Assembly: GCF_010233585.1 (NCBI RefSeq) | Contig: NZ_CP045997.1 | Coordinates: 1,101,211-1,165,210, forward strand | Length of the DNA: 64,000 nt | Direction: 5' to 3' | From: Spirosoma endbachense | GTDB taxonomy: Bacteria > Bacteroidota > Bacteroidia > Cytophagales > Spirosomataceae | Part shown: piece after piece, positions 1-9,003 of the stretch | Numbering within the stretch: position 1 is the first letter of the stretch | Layout of the letters: each line of letters opens with the position of its first letter | Translations under genes and position numbers: made by a program | Notes under the pieces: generated by a model | Database searches by the model: none | The model's input: only the letters and a program-made list of their open reading frames with translations | Told to the model about the DNA's origin: nothing

Positions 1-1
1 T

Positions 2-688
2 GCATACGAATTGACAATCTGGCTCAAGAAACACTTTGGTCAGGACAAACTATTCCTTGTTGGGCATTCCTGGGGCGGATTACTAGGCATGCACGTAATT
101 GCAAAACATCCTGACGATTACCGGGCTTTCGTGGCAGTTTCGCCTGTGTCTAATGGCCCCCAAAGTGAACAATTGTCGTACGAGTTTACGCTCAATAGCG
201 CTCAGCAAAAACAGGATACAGCAGCTGTAGCAACGCTGAAAAGAATTGGTCCACCAGAAAACGGATTGTACAAAGAGGGATTGGGAGCCCTTAAACAACA
301 ACGGAATTTAGTGCAAAAGTATGGAGGAGCCCTTCATCAGAACCTTAGAATGCCCGGTAGCCAACTCTTCTTACGATCCAGAGAATACAGCCTGCTTGAT
401 CTGTTAAAGACCAATAAAATACAACGTTTATCTTACCCGATGGTGCAAACCATATGGCCACTAATGGATTTGAAAGCTCAAATTCCAGTCATCAAAGTTC
501 CTGTCTATTTTTGTTTAGGGCGCTATGATTATAACTGTCCGTCTACCTTGGTAGCCAATTACTATAACTCCTTGCAGGCACCTTTTAAAGAACTCATCTG
601 GTTCGAGGAGTCTGCTCACCTTCCCTGTTGGGAGGAGCCGCAAAAGTTCAACGCCTTACTGCAGGAAAAGTTGAATCAACAGAAATAA
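2..688 (+). CDS. alpha/beta hydrolase, 5'-truncated by window edge
   Basis: C-terminal part of an alpha/beta-hydrolase-fold protein. The open frame enters from the left edge with no stop, so the true start lies upstream; the TTG at 11 is only the first in-window start-like codon. The nucleophile elbow GHSWGG is near the visible N-terminus. An acid-containing GRYDYNCP motif and a late ESAHLPCWEEP motif supply plausible Asp and His of the triad. This pattern resembles proline iminopeptidase/lipase-type hydrolases, but the substrate cannot be read from the sequence. No recognisable signal peptide is visible in the part present. Confidence 0.85.
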   Translation, partial: AYELTIWLKKHFGQDKLFLVGHSWGGLLGMHVIAKHPDDYRAFVAVSPVSNGPQSEQLSYEFTLNSAQQKQDTAAVATLKRIGPPENGLYKEGLGALKQQRNLVQKYGGALHQNLRMPGSQLFLRSREYSLLDLLKTNKIQRLSYPMVQTIWPLMDLKAQIPVIKVPVYFCLGRYDYNCPSTLVANYYNSLQAPFKELIWFEESAHLPCWEEPQKFNALLQEKLNQQK

Positions 689-764
689 AAGCAGATGGTG
701 ACTACCGGTTGCTATACTAGTCTTGAGTAATGCCCGTCCATCTAAGCGTATAGATGAACGTTAT

Positions 765-869
765 TTAACTCGTCAGCCAGTGCTTCAAGTCAGGAGCCGA
801 CATATTGACGAGTTGGCTAAACTCCTGCTGTAAGGTCTGCTCCTGCGAGTGCGATGTCAGGGTTGCCAT
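765..869 (-). pseudogene. truncated DUF3140-like protein
   Basis: A 34-codon frame starting with ATG 11 bp downstream of the DUF2945 gene on the same strand. Its product contains EFSQLVNMSAPDLKHWL, which matches my recollection of the conserved start of DUF3140 proteins (roughly VNMTxxELExWL). The family is about 100 residues long; here a TAA follows immediately after WLTS and no continuation is visible in the other frames. DUF3140 and DUF2945 genes are often neighbours, which supports the call. I read it as a decayed or prematurely stopped partner; the short peptide could still be made. Confidence 0.5.
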
Positions 870-880
870 ACGAGTGTAGT

Positions 881-1096
881 TTATTTTTTATCGACTTCAC
901 TGGCTGACTTGATCACTTCCTGACCATCCGCCTGCCTGATCACCAGGGCAGGCTCTTCTTGTGAACCTTTCCGTTTGATAGACTTGCCTTTAATCGTTTT
1001 TTTTACATCGTTTTGGTGGACCTCCGATACCTTTCCAACGCCCTCACTCTTGCCATACTTCCATTTAACGTTGTCCCCTTTTTTTGCCGTAGTCAT
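881..1096 (-). CDS. DUF2945 (HVA1/TUDOR-like) small basic protein
   Basis: A 71-residue, lysine-rich cytoplasmic protein. It has the pattern of the DUF2945/hypervirulence-associated TUDOR-like family: an N-terminal KGDNVKWKYG segment, a GKV turn, basic residues KGKSIKRKG in the middle, then PALVIRQADGQ and a SASEVDKK tail. The family is a small SH3-like barrel of unproven function. ATG start at 1096. A truncated DUF3140-like frame follows 11 bp downstream, so the two probably formed one transcription unit. Confidence 0.85.
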   Translation of the reverse strand: MTTAKKGDNVKWKYGKSEGVGKVSEVHQNDVKKTIKGKSIKRKGSQEEPALVIRQADGQEVIKSASEVDKK

Positions 1097-1550
1097 AGTA
1101 CGTTGAGTTTTTTTAGATAAAGCTATGTGTAAGCCAAGTGTTTACGATAAGGCCTACTTTTCCGATGGGCTTTACCCAAAGGCCAAAGCGAGCCTGGGCT
1201 ATGTTGAGACGGAAAGCCTAAAGCTATCCATCCAGAAATAATTCGGCGCAAACTAGGTCGGGTTATAAAAGTGAGTGCTTTATGAGATTGCCAGGCGGCA
1301 GATCTTTCTCTTAGAAGTACGTATAATCGTGCCGATTTTTACGGCCCGCTATTGCGCAGGGCAGCCTGAGCCGTACCTTTTTGTCGATAGATTCCGTTGT
1401 CTTTCCTGTTGGATTCCCCATCTTGTTTTAAGTCAATTTTAATCTTTTAGAAAGAAACGTGCAACGTTTCTCACCTACCCACGTCATTAGCGTACTATAA
1501 AACCACTACATAAAACCCCTCGAATCCGGTAACGCTAATCGGTAATCCCT
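1097..1550. other. intergenic region with a 38-codon frame of unknown status
   Basis: A 454-bp gap between the divergent DUF2945 and receptor genes. On the plus strand 1125-1241 is open from ATG to TAA (38 codons, beginning MCKPSVYDKAYFSDG). I cannot assign it, and it may be chance or the remnant of a larger gene. The right half holds the palindrome at 1453-1471 and presumably the receptor promoter. Nothing else was recognised. Confidence 0.3.
1453..1471. promoter_or_regulatory. operator-like palindrome upstream of receptor gene
   Basis: AGAAACGT-GCA-ACGTTTCT is a perfect 8-bp inverted repeat with a 3-nt spacer, about 80 bp upstream of the receptor start at 1551. The size and position suit a dimeric repressor or activator site. 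The spacer is too short for a stable RNA hairpin and no T-tract follows, so a terminator is unlikely. The binding protein is unknown. Confidence 0.4.
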
Positions 1551-3959
1551 ATGAAATCTTTTTTACTCGTTCTGCTCGCGTTTGCGTCGAGTATCGGCTT
1601 TGTATTGGCGCAACATGCTAAAATTTCCGGTTTACTCCTTGACTCAACGGCCAACAAACCCGTTGAATTTGCTACGGTAGCTCTTCTGAAAGAGGGAAAA
1701 CCTATTCAGGGCGTTACTACCGATTCCAAAGGAGCTTTTGTCTTTAACAAGGCTCCCACGGGCGATTATTCCATTCAGGCTTCGTTTGTAGGCTATGCGC
1801 CAAAAACAGTGGAGAAAGTCACAGTTATGAGTGGGCAGGATATAGAAGTTGGCGTCATTAAAATGGCCCAGACGGCGCAAAAATTAGCCGAGGTAACTAT
1901 AACTGAACAAAAGGCCCTGTTTGAGGAAAAATCGGACCGAATGGTGTACAACGCGGAAAAAGACATCAGTATCAAAGGTGGCGATGCGACTGACGTGCTG
2001 AAAAAAATTCCGTCGATAGCCGTTGATATTGAGGGCAATGTGCAGCTTCGGGGCAGCTCCAATATCAAGGTGCTGATCAATAACAAACCGTCCAGTATTG
2101 TCGCCCGCAGTATTTCGGATGCGCTCAAACAAATTCCGGCCGATATTATCAAGCAGGTAGAAGTCATCACATCACCGTCGGCAAAATACGACGCAGAAGG
2201 TACGGCCGGCATTATCAACATCATCACCAAGAAAAATTCAATACAGGGCACCAGTGGGTCGATCAGTCCTAATTTCGGCCAATGGAATAACTGGCAGAAT
2301 GCCACGATCAACCATCGGATGAAAAGCATATCGATCTCGGCCAATGGCGGTTATAGCGACTGGAAAAACAAACGGTATATCCAGCTACTACGGTCATTTA
2401 CGAATGGAGATACGGTCACCAATCAGAACCAGACCCAATGGGTAACCGGCAATGGGAAAAACTTCTACGGTACGCTGAATATCGATTGGGATATCGACTC
2501 CCTGAATCGGCTTGGCGCTGGATTGAACTATTATAATGGCGCGAACACCAACGGCTTCGATATCAATTTTCAGGAAATTAGTCAGAGCGTAGTCAGCCAG
2601 TATTTTCGTCGGGATATGAGTCGCACCTACGATTGGGCCGGAGCAACCGTTAATCTGGACTATACCCGGTTGTTTAAAAAGCCCAAAAAAGAACTCACCT
2701 TCCTGATGCTTTATTCCTTTGAAGGCGAAGACAGCGATTACTGGTCTAATTTATTGAACCGGAGCAATTCGGTTTATTATCGGGAAAAAAGCTTTAACAT
2801 CAGTAACAACAAAGAGGGCACCCTACAACTCGACTTTACCAATCCGCTGGATAGCATAAGCACGCTAGAAATGGGTAGCAAAACCATTTTCCGGCAAATA
2901 TTAAGTGATTACCGTATTGCCAGTGCCCTTGACGGGTCAACGGATTTCAAAGATATCCCGTCGCTGGCTAACGTTTTCGATTATGCGCAACAGGTAACGT
3001 CAGCCTATGCCGTTTATAATCGGACATCAAAGAAGAAATGGGGGCTAAATCTGGGTATGCGGTATGAGCACACCTTTATTCAGGCAAACTTCCTGAATGG
3101 TACAGCCTCTTTTTCGAATAACTACGGCAACTTTATTCCGAGTATTAGCTTATCCCGGAGTTTACCAAAGGAGCAGAAAGTTCGGATTAACTATTCACAG
3201 CGGATTCAACGCCCGCAGTTTTATTACCTCAATCCATACGTTAACCAGTCAGATTCGAAAAACCTATACGGTGGAAATCCCTATCTGAAACCCGAATTGA
3301 CGCACTCGATCGAAGCCAACTACAGCGTTTCAATCAAGCAGACGAGCCTGAATGCTTCGCTCTTTCTGCGCCAGACAAACAACGCCATCGAAGGCATCAA
3401 TACGGTCGATAATGAAGGCGTTTTGAAACAGATATTCCAGAACGTAGCGCAGAATTCGGCCTATGGCGTAAACCTGAGCGCCAATACCAAACTGACGAAG
3501 CAATGGTCAATCAACGGTTCGCTGAACGTTTTTTACAACATACTGGAAAGCACCGAACTAAACACACGTAATGCAGACTGGATGTACCGGATCAACCTGA
3601 ATTCGAGCATTGATTTTGGGAAGGGCTATAAGGCCCAGCTCTTTGGCTTTTATAACTCAGCCCGGGTTAACCTGCAGGGCACCTACGGCGGCTTCGGTTT
3701 CTACAACGTAGTGCTACAAAAAGAAATCCTCAAGAAAAAAGCTACGATCGGATTTGGCTACGACAACCCGTTCAGCGAAACGATCAGCTGGCGTAATGAT
3801 TTCGTCGGGCCCAATTTCGTACAAACGCAGGATGTCGCTATGTATCGGCGGGGCTGGCGTCTGAATCTGAAATATGAATTCGGTAAAATGAACAGCAGCC
3901 AACGCCAGAAAAAGCGGATCAGCAACGACGACAAGAAAGCGGGCGAAGGCAATAACTAA
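1551..3959 (+). CDS. outer-membrane beta-barrel receptor with carboxypeptidase-like and plug domains
   Basis: An 802-residue outer-membrane protein. Residues 1-20 form a signal peptide ending LAQ. A carboxypeptidase-regulatory-like beta-sandwich follows (about 23-105), then a TonB plug-like domain (about 115-230, with VQLRGSSNIKVLINNKPS and SPSAKYDAEGTAG), then a long barrel of the OMP_b-brl_3 type. It ends in a basic tail rich in Lys and Asn rather than a barrel-terminal Phe. It is a close paralogue of the gene at 38611-41181, sharing the YNAEKDI, GGDATDVL and SPSAKYDAEG segments. Ligand unknown. No SusD partner is adjacent. It appears monocistronic, with the 1453 palindrome upstream. Confidence 0.88.
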   Translation: MKSFLLVLLAFASSIGFVLAQHAKISGLLLDSTANKPVEFATVALLKEGKPIQGVTTDSKGAFVFNKAPTGDYSIQASFVGYAPKTVEKVTVMSGQDIEVGVIKMAQTAQKLAEVTITEQKALFEEKSDRMVYNAEKDISIKGGDATDVLKKIPSIAVDIEGNVQLRGSSNIKVLINNKPSSIVARSISDALKQIPADIIKQVEVITSPSAKYDAEGTAGIINIITKKNSIQGTSGSISPNFGQWNNWQNATINHRMKSISISANGGYSDWKNKRYIQLLRSFTNGDTVTNQNQTQWVTGNGKNFYGTLNIDWDIDSLNRLGAGLNYYNGANTNGFDINFQEISQSVVSQYFRRDMSRTYDWAGATVNLDYTRLFKKPKKELTFLMLYSFEGEDSDYWSNLLNRSNSVYYREKSFNISNNKEGTLQLDFTNPLDSISTLEMGSKTIFRQILSDYRIASALDGSTDFKDIPSLANVFDYAQQVTSAYAVYNRTSKKKWGLNLGMRYEHTFIQANFLNGTASFSNNYGNFIPSISLSRSLPKEQKVRINYSQRIQRPQFYYLNPYVNQSDSKNLYGGNPYLKPELTHSIEANYSVSIKQTSLNASLFLRQTNNAIEGINTVDNEGVLKQIFQNVAQNSAYGVNLSANTKLTKQWSINGSLNVFYNILESTELNTRNADWMYRINLNSSIDFGKGYKAQLFGFYNSARVNLQGTYGGFGFYNVVLQKEILKKKATIGFGYDNPFSETISWRNDFVGPNFVQTQDVAMYRRGWRLNLKYEFGKMNSSQRQKKRISNDDKKAGEGNN

Positions 3960-4130
3960 AGCGAGGTGGCACGGGTATGATCTTATAACTTAGTAAGTTG
4001 AGAGCAGTCCTATACAAAATCAGATTGGTAGCCGTGCTAAAAGAGAGTGCCTTTCAGCAGACAGCCCAGTTAAAAATTACGTCTATACTGTTGACGCATG
4101 GGAGGGATCATGCCAGTGTAAAAGCGCGTG

Positions 4131-6632
4131 CTAGACAGGCAGATAGATGCTGAACGTTGCTCCCTGCCCCGGCTGACTGCTGGCCGTAATCGCCCCGCCA
4201 TGATTAACCACAACCCGCTCACAAATCGCTAATCCAATGCCCGTGCCAGAAAATTCATGCTTGCCGTGCAGCCGCTGAAAGACTTGAAAAATGCGGTCTA
4301 GGTACTTTTCATCAAAGCCGACCCCATTGTCGATTACATTTATCCGGTAATAGGCTTTAGCCGTTCGCGTGGGTTTTACCCCAGACGGTAGCTCATTGCC
4401 TTCAACCATTTCCGTGGTAATACGTATTATAGGGTCAACCGGAACGCCGGTCCGATCGGACCGGCGAAACTTGAGGGCATTTCCGAGTAGATTCTGGAAA
4501 AGCTGGGCTAGTTGGGAGGCATCACCCTGAATGGTTGGCAACGGATCGACCTTCACCTCGGCCTTCGTTTCATCCATGACAAGCTCCAAGGTGTTCAGCA
4601 CGTCATCAACCACCTCATTGAGCGGCACAAGCCTGGTCGCATCACGTTGCGTGGACAAGTGCGAAAAGTTGAGCAAATCCCGAATGAGGGTAGCCATGCG
4701 GCTAGCCGCTGACTGCATCCGCTCAATATAAATTAATTCGTCGGCCGATAAGGACGTTTGCCGGGCGGTGAGTAAATTCCCAAACTGTTGAATTTTACGC
4801 AGGGGTTCCTGAAGATCGTGCGAAGCCACATAGGCAAATGTTTGCAGATTGTCATTTGAACGCAAGAGCAGCCGATTGGCTTCTTCGAGTTCTTCATTGT
4901 TGGCCTCCAGCTCTTTATTAGCAGTCGCCAGTTCTTCGGTGCGCTGCTGAACTTCATGCTCAAGAGCCGTTTGCAGTTCTCGCTGGAGGGTAATATCCCG
5001 AGCGGTACCATTGAGACGAATAGCCTTCCCGCTGGCATCAAATACCGTCTTGCCATGCGCATGCAGAACCCGTTTCTGACCCGTTTTGGGATGAATGACG
5101 GTATAGGTTTGTTCGTAAATACCGTCCGATTCGGGTAAAAGGGCTTGGGCCACTGCAGCAGCAAGCCGGTCCTGATCCTCTGCCAATAGGATGGGAATCA
5201 CCTGGTTATAGTCATGTGCCCCCGGATCGTTGCCAAACCATTCGATCATCCGATCCGAATAGGTGAGTCCGTTGGTGGCCACATCGATACTCCAGGTGCC
5301 TAGCTGGGCCATCTCGACCGCCCCGCGCAGGCCAGCCTCGGTTTCTTCCAGCTGTTGACGAGCCAGTACCTGCGCCGTTACTTCCACAGCTGTCTCCAGG
5401 ATCGCATATACCTCACCGGCTGTGTTGACAAGGGGTTTTAAGCTAAAATCAAAATAGTACCTGCCAAACACGCCATCAATGGTCAAGTCGGCAGCGGCCC
5501 CTTTGGCTTCATAGGCTACACCCGTGGTGAAAACCTGATCGAGTAGCTGTAACGCAAACTGATCGCCCGGATTGGTGAGCACTTGCCGGACTGGTTTGCC
5601 CAGAATTGATCGGCCTTTTCCAAAGTAGTTGATCATCAATTCGTTGGCTAACTCAATCACTAAGTCCGAACCAACAAACAAGGCCATGGCGACCGGGGCC
5701 TGCTCAATCAAGGCGTTCAGTTTGGCTTCACTCTCGGCTACTTTCTGGCGGGCTACGACTTGATCGGTGACCTCTACCGCTACTTGTAGAATGCCCGTGG
5801 TCACCTCATTCTCCGTCAGCGGCAGGTAACTAAACGTATAGTAACCCTGCACTAGTTTGCCGTTTTTGCGGAGTAGTGCGCCAAATTCCGAAACGGTAAA
5901 GGAAACGCCAGTCCGATATACGTTTTTGATAATGGTTTCGGCCGGTTCACCCACTAATTCGGGTAGCACCTGAAACCAGGGCTGTCCAATGATTGAAGGT
6001 GGTTTGTCCAGGATCTCCAGCACTTTGGCATTGGCCGTTTCGATGATCAGGTCTTCACCCCGCATGGTTCCAATTGCCACTGGCGCCTGTTCAAAGATGA
6101 GCCGATACCGGGCTTCACTGACTTGCAGTTTTTGTTGGTTAAGGACGGCACTGGTGGTTTCGGTACAGGTGACAAAGACCCCATTAATGTGGCCGCTATC
6201 GCCATAAGCCGGACTATAACTAAAGGTCCAGTAGATGTCTTCAATCTGACCATTGCGATAGAAAGGAACCAACTGGTTCTGGAAGAAAACCGGCTCTCCG
6301 GTATTCATGACCTGGTTGATGAGTGGACCGATAAAGTCCCAGATTTCCGCCCACATTTCATGCCCTTTCCTGCCTTGGCCTGGATGTTTGCCGTTCTCTC
6401 CCAGGCTGGGACGAAAGGCATCGTTGTAAAAACAAATCAAGTCCTCACCCCAGAACAGGAGCATGGGAAATGCGGAATGTAAAATAATACCCAGAATGGT
6501 TTTAAGGCTCTGCGGCCACCGATCGGCTGTGCCCAGGGCGGTTTTCGACCAGTCGTGGTTTCGGGTGAGTTCACCCATTTCTCCCCCTCCCTGCCAGAAA
6601 GGGTAGTTATGATCAGGTGCAGCTGTTTCCAC
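4131..6632 (-). CDS. multi-PAS sensor histidine kinase
   Basis: An 833-residue kinase with no evident membrane segment, so probably a cytoplasmic sensor. Several PAS/PAC-like modules occupy about 30-545; each repeat shows a YRLIFEQAPVAIG- or LNALIEQAPVAMA-type entry. A coiled-coil linker (about 548-590, rich in EELEANNEELEEAN) leads to the dimerisation/H-box at SHDLQEPLRK (His near 600). The ATPase domain shows N-box QNLLGNALKF, G1 DNGVGF and G2 GTGIGLA. No receiver is attached and no response regulator is adjacent, so it is an orphan. The start is GTG at 6632; the N-terminal WSKTALG motif is typical of this phytochrome-like kinase type. Confidence 0.9.
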   Translation of the reverse strand: METAAPDHNYPFWQGGGEMGELTRNHDWSKTALGTADRWPQSLKTILGIILHSAFPMLLFWGEDLICFYNDAFRPSLGENGKHPGQGRKGHEMWAEIWDFIGPLINQVMNTGEPVFFQNQLVPFYRNGQIEDIYWTFSYSPAYGDSGHINGVFVTCTETTSAVLNQQKLQVSEARYRLIFEQAPVAIGTMRGEDLIIETANAKVLEILDKPPSIIGQPWFQVLPELVGEPAETIIKNVYRTGVSFTVSEFGALLRKNGKLVQGYYTFSYLPLTENEVTTGILQVAVEVTDQVVARQKVAESEAKLNALIEQAPVAMALFVGSDLVIELANELMINYFGKGRSILGKPVRQVLTNPGDQFALQLLDQVFTTGVAYEAKGAAADLTIDGVFGRYYFDFSLKPLVNTAGEVYAILETAVEVTAQVLARQQLEETEAGLRGAVEMAQLGTWSIDVATNGLTYSDRMIEWFGNDPGAHDYNQVIPILLAEDQDRLAAAVAQALLPESDGIYEQTYTVIHPKTGQKRVLHAHGKTVFDASGKAIRLNGTARDITLQRELQTALEHEVQQRTEELATANKELEANNEELEEANRLLLRSNDNLQTFAYVASHDLQEPLRKIQQFGNLLTARQTSLSADELIYIERMQSAASRMATLIRDLLNFSHLSTQRDATRLVPLNEVVDDVLNTLELVMDETKAEVKVDPLPTIQGDASQLAQLFQNLLGNALKFRRSDRTGVPVDPIIRITTEMVEGNELPSGVKPTRTAKAYYRINVIDNGVGFDEKYLDRIFQVFQRLHGKHEFSGTGIGLAICERVVVNHGGAITASSQPGQGATFSIYLPV

Positions 6633-7019
6633 AGAAAAAGGGGCTGAGTCGTCTCTTAAAGCACGAAGTTAATTTGTCTTTACTATTCGCACTCGATCCG
6701 TTAGGGTAGACAACCTATCGTTACCAGATATTTGACACCTAAAATAGACTCGCAAATATGGTTAAATGTTCAGCTCAACTGTATCTGGTTGTAGAATTGA
6801 TATCGCCTTTAGTGCTCAGCCCATTTAAACCTATAAGCCGGGCCGCCGATGCGCCGGGCCGCCGATGCGGTTTCAAAAACCTTATAGGTTTGTAATCAAC
6901 CCCATAACTATTCCGTATAAAAAGATAAATTGGAAGACCACTAGTAGGCACGCTAGCCATTTATCTTTTTATACACAATTTTCCCGTCAAGAATTAGAAA
7001 TATAGTAGAAGTTTCAATG
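6633..7019. other. intergenic region with palindromic GC-rich insert
   Basis: About 390 bp between the PAS kinase start and a decayed gene remnant. It should hold the kinase promoter. Besides the palindromic repeat at 6827-6891 I see no supported gene; short frames here lack family resemblance. Confidence 0.4.
6827..6891. repeat. inverted repeat flanking a tandem GC-rich duplication
   Basis: AAACCTATAAG at 6827-6837 is perfectly inverted at 6881-6891. The 43 bp between contain a near-perfect 16-bp tandem duplication of CGGGCCGCCGATGCGC (6839-6854 and 6855-6870), far more GC-rich than the surroundings. It could be a small palindromic mobile repeat or a structured transcript end. No target-site duplication is apparent. 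Confidence 0.5.
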
Positions 7020-7242
7020 AACGATTTAAGTAGGAGAGAAGTAGCGTCAGGATCGATTCGTTTTGATCCCGGCCCAACTTAATGAGGAACAGACGATGAT
7101 GAGTAAACCCACCAGAAATACATCGCATAGGGCAAAGGCGAGCATGACAGCAAATTGAAGCCACGAATGCCAAAACGGATTCGCCCAATTCCAGATCCAG
7201 ACAACGCCACGGCTGAAGCAATCATATAGCGCATATGCAAGG
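7020..7242 (-). pseudogene. decayed C-terminal half of a paralogous membrane-protein gene
   Basis: Reading the minus strand, LHMRYMIASAV followed by GIGRIR in one frame matches IHMRYIIACSV...FGRIN of the intact gene next door and VHARYMVSTM...TDRI of the copy at 25537. The similarity then continues in another frame as FAVMLAFALCDVFLVGLL, matching the VIGFAMADSLLLILLL region of the 25537 protein. Hence a frameshift splits the remnant near 7160. Only the C-terminal half survives, directly downstream of the intact copy at 7264, suggesting an old tandem duplication. Confidence 0.55.
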
Positions 7243-7263
7243 CAGGTCTTTATTGACAGCTTG

Positions 7264-7971
7264 TCAGAAAAACGTTTGGGCAAAGCTATTAGCCACCCTG
7301 TGCCACACCGGCCAAAAAGGTGCATACAGTAAAGAGCTGTGGCAAACCAGCAAAAATAGCAGCGAATACAAATATGGCCGGTAGGGTTTGTGTTTTACGA
7401 TGTCGTAGATCAGAAAGCCAAGCAGGATGCTATCACAATACACATAGGACAGCAAAACGCCCTGCTCGGGAGCCATCCCGAGGTAGATGATGTTAATACG
7501 CCCAAAAGCGGGATTGAAAAAGATGACCGAACACGCAATGATGTAACGCATGTGTATGGCTGGTAAACGCCGATACCACATCGCCAGCCCATACAGGGTA
7601 AGAAAAGGTACCAAATCAACAAAGGTCATGTATAAACCGTAGTCGATTAGCGTGACAGGACTTTGCTGATCGATGCCCCGTCGGTATTGAACCTGCGTTA
7701 CCATCAGAATCGACAGGACAATGAGTGGCACCAGCCCATACGACGCTTTACCGATTAGCCTATGTAATTCTACTTTCCTGGCCCGAATGAGCAACGGTTG
7801 GGCGATGAGCAGCGCAATCCAGAGCACTAATAGAGTTGCGTGAAAATGATGAGCCGTAACCGATTGGGTAAATGTCGGGAACTGTTTAATATAGGTTTGA
7901 AAAAAGCCAGTGAAGCTGATTAGCAGCAAACTGATAAACAGGTAGCTTATATTTCTGTACGCTTTTTCCAT
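7264..7971 (-). CDS. polytopic membrane protein, AraC-linked family (copy 1)
   Basis: A 235-residue inner-membrane protein with about six to seven hydrophobic helices. The signature LHRLIGKASYGLVPLI lies in the middle and a second conserved block, HMRYIIACSV...FGRIN, nearer the C-terminus. The same two blocks occur in the proteins at 10364 and 25537, so this is a small paralogous family. An HRxxGKxSY-type motif is reminiscent of DUF2306-like membrane proteins, but I cannot assign a function. It lies 73 bp downstream of an AraC regulator gene on the same strand, an arrangement repeated at 10364-11949. Confidence 0.75.
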   Translation of the reverse strand: MEKAYRNISYLFISLLLISFTGFFQTYIKQFPTFTQSVTAHHFHATLLVLWIALLIAQPLLIRARKVELHRLIGKASYGLVPLIVLSILMVTQVQYRRGIDQQSPVTLIDYGLYMTFVDLVPFLTLYGLAMWYRRLPAIHMRYIIACSVIFFNPAFGRINIIYLGMAPEQGVLLSYVYCDSILLGFLIYDIVKHKPYRPYLYSLLFLLVCHSSLLYAPFWPVWHRVANSFAQTFF

Positions 7972-8027
7972 AGCTTTGGTGTGTTAGCTCATGGGCAAAT
8001 GTGGAAACAATCAGGTCGTGTTTACCA

Positions 8028-8048
8028 GTAGAAAACCGACGTTTTTAA
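8028..8048. promoter_or_regulatory. 21-bp element conserved between the two AraC/membrane cassettes (copy 1)
   Basis: This stretch, containing AAAACCGACGTTTTT, is identical to 11078-11098. In both places it overlaps the AraC stop codon and lies about 60 bp upstream of the membrane-protein start. The surrounding DNA has diverged, so identity here suggests a conserved cis-element such as a regulator site or promoter part. The AAAAC/GTTTT arms form only a short 5-bp hairpin. Confidence 0.4.
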
Positions 8049-8902
8049 GCTAACCCCAACATTGTTGCGGGTGAAAGCGCAGATTCTGACAGCAGGGTGT
8101 TGGGAGACACACCGGCAAACTCTTTTATGTCTTTGGATAGGTGCTGAAAATCCGTGTAGCCAAATTTGACGGCAACCGTAAGCCAGTCGAGATTAGCATG
8201 CATGGATTTGTAGGTAAATGCCTGGTGAAAGCGCGCAATCCGGCAATACAGTTTAGGGCCAATGCCCATCCGTTCGACAAACTTGCGCTCTACTTGCCGT
8301 GGGCTAAGACATGCCTGACTGGCCAGCCAGTCCAGCGAGAATCGGGTGGGATTGTGCTGTAAAAACTGACCGATTTTATCAACCGAATGAAGCTCCGCTT
8401 TTACCCGCCGGACTTTTACCAGCAAAAACGCGTCAATGATCTGTATCATTTCAGGGTAACTTTTCGCATGGAGTAATTGCTCATTCACCAAACGCATGGA
8501 TGGATCGAAAACCTGTTCAGCATCCGCAATTTTATCGGTAAACTCTACCAGAGATAATCTGCCCAGTAAGCGAAATAAGCCCCCTGGCTGAAAAATTACC
8601 CGGATAACTAAATAGTCCTCGGAGGGCATGACGAAATTAATGCGGGAAATGGGTTGCCCGAAAATAACGCAGGGTGTCTCCTGACTGCTCGCTCCCGTCT
8701 GTTGATTGATTGCGGTGGCCAGCCCTTTGGGTAAAAACTCCAGCCCATGCTCCGGTAAAGGAGGCAGGGCCTGGACAAAAGTGGGCATGGCCGGACTGAA
8801 AACAAAATGAAACAGCATGTACTCCTTCACAAAAGGCTGCAGAGCCGGATGAGGTAGAATGCGCTGATGTATCATGCTGTAAGATAGTGATTTACTTTGC
8901 AT
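8045..8902 (-). CDS. AraC-family transcriptional regulator (copy 1)
   Basis: A 285-residue regulator. The N-terminal half (about 10-160) is the domain seen in many Bacteroidota AraC proteins that begin with ILPHPALQPFVKEY and contain a PPLPEHGLEFLPKG block (DUF6597-like). The C-terminal AraC DNA-binding domain (about 185-275) contains LASQACLSPRQVERKF and FGYTDFQHLSKDIKEFAGVSP as the two helix-turn-helices. It is a paralogue of the regulator at 11095. The downstream membrane-protein gene is the likely target or partner (inference from the repeated gene order). ATG start at 8902; an internal ATG at codon 10 is an alternative. Confidence 0.88.
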   Translation of the reverse strand: MQSKSLSYSMIHQRILPHPALQPFVKEYMLFHFVFSPAMPTFVQALPPLPEHGLEFLPKGLATAINQQTGASSQETPCVIFGQPISRINFVMPSEDYLVIRVIFQPGGLFRLLGRLSLVEFTDKIADAEQVFDPSMRLVNEQLLHAKSYPEMIQIIDAFLLVKVRRVKAELHSVDKIGQFLQHNPTRFSLDWLASQACLSPRQVERKFVERMGIGPKLYCRIARFHQAFTYKSMHANLDWLTVAVKFGYTDFQHLSKDIKEFAGVSPNTLLSESALSPATMLGLA

Positions 8903-9003
8903 GGGTCAACCTGCTTTTACCAGGACAGCGCTGTTCCAACAGGCTAAACCGATACCAATTTAGACTAAGCCAAGAGTGGGGTTGGCAGCCCTGACTGGTC
9001 AAA

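Noticed and set aside
1793..2344. A 183-codon frame on the minus strand inside the receptor gene
   Set aside because: It is antisense to the well-supported 802-residue receptor, has Cys/Ser/Ile-rich composition and matches no family.
4733..5164. A 143-codon minus-strand frame inside the PAS kinase gene
   Set aside because: Same strand but a different frame of the kinase coding region; rich in Arg, Pro and Cys with no domain pattern.
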